Positions 5,242-7,724 of a DNA stretch of 7,724 nucleotides are shown in pieces. Origin of the DNA: FEN-1297 sp964498065 (GTDB taxonomy: Bacteria > Bacteroidota > Ignavibacteria > Ignavibacteriales > Ignavibacteriaceae). Position 1 is the stretch's first letter. Each line of letters starts with the position of its first letter. The DNA is taken from positions 1 to 7,724 of the forward strand of contig CAZCFZ010000142.1 of NCBI GenBank assembly GCA_964498065.1, in the 5' to 3' direction. Below the pieces are notes generated by a model. It did not search any database. It worked only from the letters and a program-made list of their open reading frames with translations, and had not been told where the DNA came from. The position numbers and the translations under genes were made by a program.

Positions 5242-6312
5242 TTAATATTTGAAATTGTATTTATCTTGTATTTTTTGAAAAACCTCTTTAAAAAGTTCTT
5301 CTTCAGTTGGAGACATTTCATTAAACTGAAGGCGGTAAGCATTTTGGTGAGAGAGAGAGTTAATAGTATTTAAAGCTTTTTCAACATCTGTAATGCCTAT
5401 CTGTTCCAAAATATAACCAACTTTACCAGAACCAAGAAATGAAGATATATTTTCTAGTAATTGTCTGAGTAAAACGAAATGATACAAGTACAAGTGATTC
5501 TTAGTTGCTATATCTATTGTCTGCATCAAGTGTAGGTGAAAAAGAAACACATCATTATTGGGGCTATTTAAACTTAAATCATTGTCTTGAATGCTTAATA
5601 CATACAGTTTAGTTAAGTTTTTATATCGACCACTTTTTTCTCCTCTTGTTAATCGGTCTGCCAATATGGAAAACAATCCGATATGATGTGTTGTAATAAT
5701 TATTTTCTTTTTAAAATCCTTTAAATTATCCTCAATTAACTCAAATATTGAGCCTGCTGTGATAAATATATTGTGCTCATCTAAACTCGATACGGGGTCA
5801 TCAATAAAGAAGTGTTCATCCTGTACACCTGACCAGCCATCAGCTTCAAACAGTGCCAAGAAAAAGCACCAAATAAAAATTCTTTCTTCCCCTCTGGAAA
5901 TCTTAATAGGCTTTTCCTCACCTTCCCAAGAAAATGTTATTGATTCAATTCCTTTCTCAGGATCAGAATTAGCGTTCAATTCAAAAGCATATTTCGGATT
6001 ATAAAGAGAAAGCTTTTTACTAATCAAATCCTTACTCTCTATAAGAAAGCTGTGAAATTGGTTTAAACTACTTGGAATGATTTCTAGTTTAATGTTTTCG
6101 TTGTCATGCTCTTCATCATTATCCCATTTAAATAAATCTTCACTATAAGCATTGTAATAAACACCTGCAGGTTTCCCATTTTCGGGATTCCTTGTTATGT
6201 TCTTATATTCAACGCAAAGCCGTGTTTTACCAGTAGAATTAAAAGCATATATTAAAATAATATTCCCCTTATTGTCTTTTAATTGTTGCGCTATTTCTAC
6301 TAGAGTACTCAT
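5242..6312 (-). CDS. prrC: PrrC-type anticodon nuclease (ABC-ATPase-regulated tRNA toxin)
   Basis: E. coli PrrC cuts tRNA-Lys at the anticodon when a phage inhibitor disables the type I enzyme that normally keeps it silent. This 356-residue protein follows the PrrC layout. The N-terminal SxxxIAQQL segment leads into a P-loop AFNSTGKT (23-30), where the usual first Gly is Ala, as I recall for PrrC. YYNAYSEDLFKWDND (52-66) matches the PrrC-specific block. KISRGEE (137-143) is the signature motif, FFIDDPVSSLDEH (168-180) gives Walker B plus D-loop, and ITTHH (206-210) is the switch His. The C-terminal domain keeps the likely nuclease triad Arg283, Glu287 (RQLLE) and His322 (LSHQN), corresponding to the R-E-H triad of E. 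coli PrrC. All parts are present, so it should be functional. It overlaps hsdS by ATGA (6309-6312) and precedes hsdM. The tRNA target is not predictable from the sequence; RloC is less likely because no long coiled coil is present. Confidence 0.93.
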   Translation of the reverse strand: MSTLVEIAQQLKDNKGNIILIYAFNSTGKTRLCVEYKNITRNPENGKPAGVYYNAYSEDLFKWDNDEEHDNENIKLEIIPSSLNQFHSFLIESKDLISKKLSLYNPKYAFELNANSDPEKGIESITFSWEGEEKPIKISRGEERIFIWCFFLALFEADGWSGVQDEHFFIDDPVSSLDEHNIFITAGSIFELIEDNLKDFKKKIIITTHHIGLFSILADRLTRGEKSGRYKNLTKLYVLSIQDNDLSLNSPNNDVFLFHLHLMQTIDIATKNHLYLYHFVLLRQLLENISSFLGSGKVGYILEQIGITDVEKALNTINSLSHQNAYRLQFNEMSPTEEELFKEVFQKIQDKYNFKY

Positions 6313-7607
6313 ACATTTACTTCACTCATATTAGGAAACAATCCTTGCATCAGCCCTTTTTTATGCTCTTTCAACACCTCTATCTTTTGGCTTTGGGCGG
6401 TGATTAAATTATCTAATGAAGAAAGGCAATCGGCGATTTTTTGTTGTTCTTTTATCGATGTATGTGGTAACATTGTTTTATATACAATATCACTGCTAAT
6501 GTTTTGAACAATTCCACCTGCTGAAAACTTTGTATACTGGTTTTGCATATACTCTGAATTAAGCAATTGAAGTAAAAATTTTTTATCGTAGTATTGCTCA
6601 TATCCACGAAGAACAAACCAACCATCGTAGATATAGCCATCTATTGCTAATTGATATGTTTTACCAAAACTCATTGAGTTTGCTAATATCAATTCACCTA
6701 CGTTTACCTTTCTTGATTTTTCTGCACCCTCAGGTGTTATTCTTTCTTCAACTGAACTTATTATAAAGTTATTGACAGATTTTGTATCCCCAATCTTTAT
6801 CCAATTAACACCCCTACTATCTCTTGTTAAGTAATTTTGAATTGGACGTGGAGAGCTACCTCTATAAAGGACAATGTAATTTGAAAATTCTTTAACAACC
6901 CACTCTCCACTATTATTAAATTCCTTAAACCTTAGCTTCGGCACCTTTTCTCCATCGGCGGGAAAAAGGTTTTGCATTAAACCTTTTTTATGCGCTTTGA
7001 GAGTTTCGAGTTTTTGGTTTTCTGCGCTAATCAAGTCATCCAAAGAAGAAAGACAATCGGCTATTTTTTGTTGTTCGGAATGTGAAGGAAAATAAATCTC
7101 AAAATCATTTATTTGTTTTGCGCTAATGTGAGGAATTCCGCCACTTGTATTAATTCTATCAACATAAGAATGAAACTTAATTGAATTAATATGCTGAAAA
7201 ATAAATTGAATTGATGTTCTATCTTTAGCTCTCAATCGAGCAACTCTCTGAATCAGTAAGGATCCGGAATCTTTTTTATCTATAAGTGCCGAATTTTTAC
7301 CAACTTTTGAACCGTCCATTCCTATTACTAAATCATCTTTTAGTAATATGTATTTCCCAAGTGTTTCCAAACTACCAAGATAGAATCTGTCAATATCTTG
7401 ATTGTGTCGAATATATCCTTCTGTGATATTAATACCCCTCATCAGCGGAAGACCACTAGCATCTTCTGAAATTTCCGAACCGCTAAATGGAAATCCTGAT
7501 AACAAATCAACTTCTTCACCCAAAGATAATTTTACCCATTCTTCATCATTACTAAACTCAGGAAACCGCAGCTTGGGCACTAACTTATTTTTATTCTCTT
7601 TACTCAT
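6309..7607 (-). CDS. hsdS: Type I restriction-modification specificity subunit HsdS
   Basis: HsdS reads the bipartite DNA target of the type I enzyme and bridges the two HsdM subunits. The 432-residue protein has the classical two-fold layout. A leader block PKLRFPEF (11-18) is followed by target-recognition domain 1 (about 28-177). The first spacer helix runs from EQQKIADCLSSLD (178-190) to HKKGLMQNLFP (206-216). A second leader PKLRFKEF (223-230), target-recognition domain 2 (about 240-386) and the second helix EQQKIADCLSSLD (387-399) to HKKGLMQGLFP (415-425) follow. Both recognition domains are full-length and differ from each other, so the target should be asymmetric. ATG 7607 lies inside the end of the upstream gene (8-nt overlap) and the stop overlaps the prrC-type start by 4 nt. 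No ribosome site is visible. Confidence 0.96.
   Translation of the reverse strand: MSKENKNKLVPKLRFPEFSNDEEWVKLSLGEEVDLLSGFPFSGSEISEDASGLPLMRGINITEGYIRHNQDIDRFYLGSLETLGKYILLKDDLVIGMDGSKVGKNSALIDKKDSGSLLIQRVARLRAKDRTSIQFIFQHINSIKFHSYVDRINTSGGIPHISAKQINDFEIYFPSHSEQQKIADCLSSLDDLISAENQKLETLKAHKKGLMQNLFPADGEKVPKLRFKEFNNSGEWVVKEFSNYIVLYRGSSPRPIQNYLTRDSRGVNWIKIGDTKSVNNFIISSVEERITPEGAEKSRKVNVGELILANSMSFGKTYQLAIDGYIYDGWFVLRGYEQYYDKKFLLQLLNSEYMQNQYTKFSAGGIVQNISSDIVYKTMLPHTSIKEQQKIADCLSSLDNLITAQSQKIEVLKEHKKGLMQGLFPNMSEVNV
6333..6449 (-). repeat. hsdS conserved-region repeat, distal copy
   Basis: This encodes residues 387-425 of HsdS, the second spacer helix. It is a diverged direct repeat of 6960-7076, with long runs such as the stretch encoding EQQKIADCLSSLD nearly the same in DNA. 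Such repeats allow exchange of the recognition domain that lies between them. Confidence 0.7.
6960..7076 (-). repeat. hsdS conserved-region repeat, proximal copy
   Basis: This encodes residues 178-216 of HsdS, the first spacer helix, and pairs with 6333-6449. The second leader block (PKLRFKEF) follows directly, so the pair plus leader blocks frame target-recognition domain 2. Confidence 0.7.
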
Positions 7608-7724
7608 TGTCTAATTTAGATTCAATTAATTTCCGGTTTCGTTCTGTAATCATGCTCGCCAGTTCTTCTTCGGTAGGAAGCACGGTTTTATATTTAGAGG
7701 CAAACAATTGTTTGCTTTCCTTCA
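7600..7724 (-). CDS. C-terminal end of a probable PDDEXK nuclease (YhcG/DUF1016-like), partial
   Basis: The last 40 codons of a gene that enters from the right edge, ending at TAA 7600-7602. The tail reads FASKYKTVLPTEEELASMI followed by a charged helix. The SKYxxxLPTEEEL pattern is what I recall at the C-terminus of YhcG/DUF1016 PDDEXK nuclease-domain proteins, which often sit inside type I restriction loci. The catalytic domain is outside the window, so nothing can be said about its integrity. Its end overlaps the hsdS start by 8 nt (ATGAGTAA), showing that it belongs to the same operon. An alternative is another uncharacterised restriction-associated protein. Confidence 0.6.
   Translation of the reverse strand, partial: KESKQLFASKYKTVLPTEEELASMITERNRKLIESKLDNE

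Noticed and set aside
5242..6312. RloC or Rad50/SMC-like ATPase
   Set aside because: The protein is only 356 residues, lacks a long coiled coil and zinc hook, and carries PrrC-specific blocks and the C-terminal R-E-H residues.

Overview
The window is an AT-rich, densely packed defence locus, probably from a member of the Bacteroidota/Ignavibacteria side of the FCB group. That placement is an inference. It rests on a DUF6266-like protein, a family I know mainly from Bacteroidota, on the scarcity of clear Shine-Dalgarno sites in front of the defence genes, and on the general style of the restriction genes. No rRNA or tRNA gene is visible to fix the taxonomy.

Layout. The left 0.45 kb holds two broken genes on the minus strand. 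One is the 5' end of an amidoligase-like gene that stops early (17-163). The other is a SOS-response-associated peptidase (SRAP/HMCES/YedK) gene that has lost its middle (253-443). Next comes about 0.3 kb of non-coding DNA with four tandem 11-bp repeats (581-624). A 24-codon 3' stub of a DUF6266-like gene with its hairpin follows (737-840). The darT-darG ADP-ribosylation toxin-antitoxin operon lies on the minus strand (860-2558). A complete DUF6266-like gene is on the plus strand (2815-3516) and ends in nearly the same tail and hairpin as the stub. From 3610 to the right edge runs a minus-strand operon. In transcription order it carries the end of a probable YhcG-type PDDEXK nuclease gene, hsdS, a PrrC-type anticodon nuclease gene, and hsdM. 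Their junctions are tight: 8-nt overlap, 4-nt overlap and 9-nt gap.

How the genes work together. HsdM and HsdS should form the methyltransferase of a type I restriction-modification system. HsdR is not in the window and would have to lie upstream, to the right. PrrC is known as a tRNA-cleaving back-up toxin that type I complexes hold silent until a phage disables restriction. DarT modifies thymidine in single-stranded DNA, and DarG neutralises DarT and reverses the mark. Together the locus holds three layers of defence: DNA restriction, tRNA cleavage and DNA ADP-ribosylation.

The most notable structural point is that each minus-strand defence operon ends directly against a DUF6266-type gene tail plus a GGCGCC hairpin. 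The two tails (737-808 and 3445-3516) differ only at synonymous third positions and the stop codon. This suggests that the tail of this gene family is a recombination or insertion boundary at which defence cassettes are swapped.
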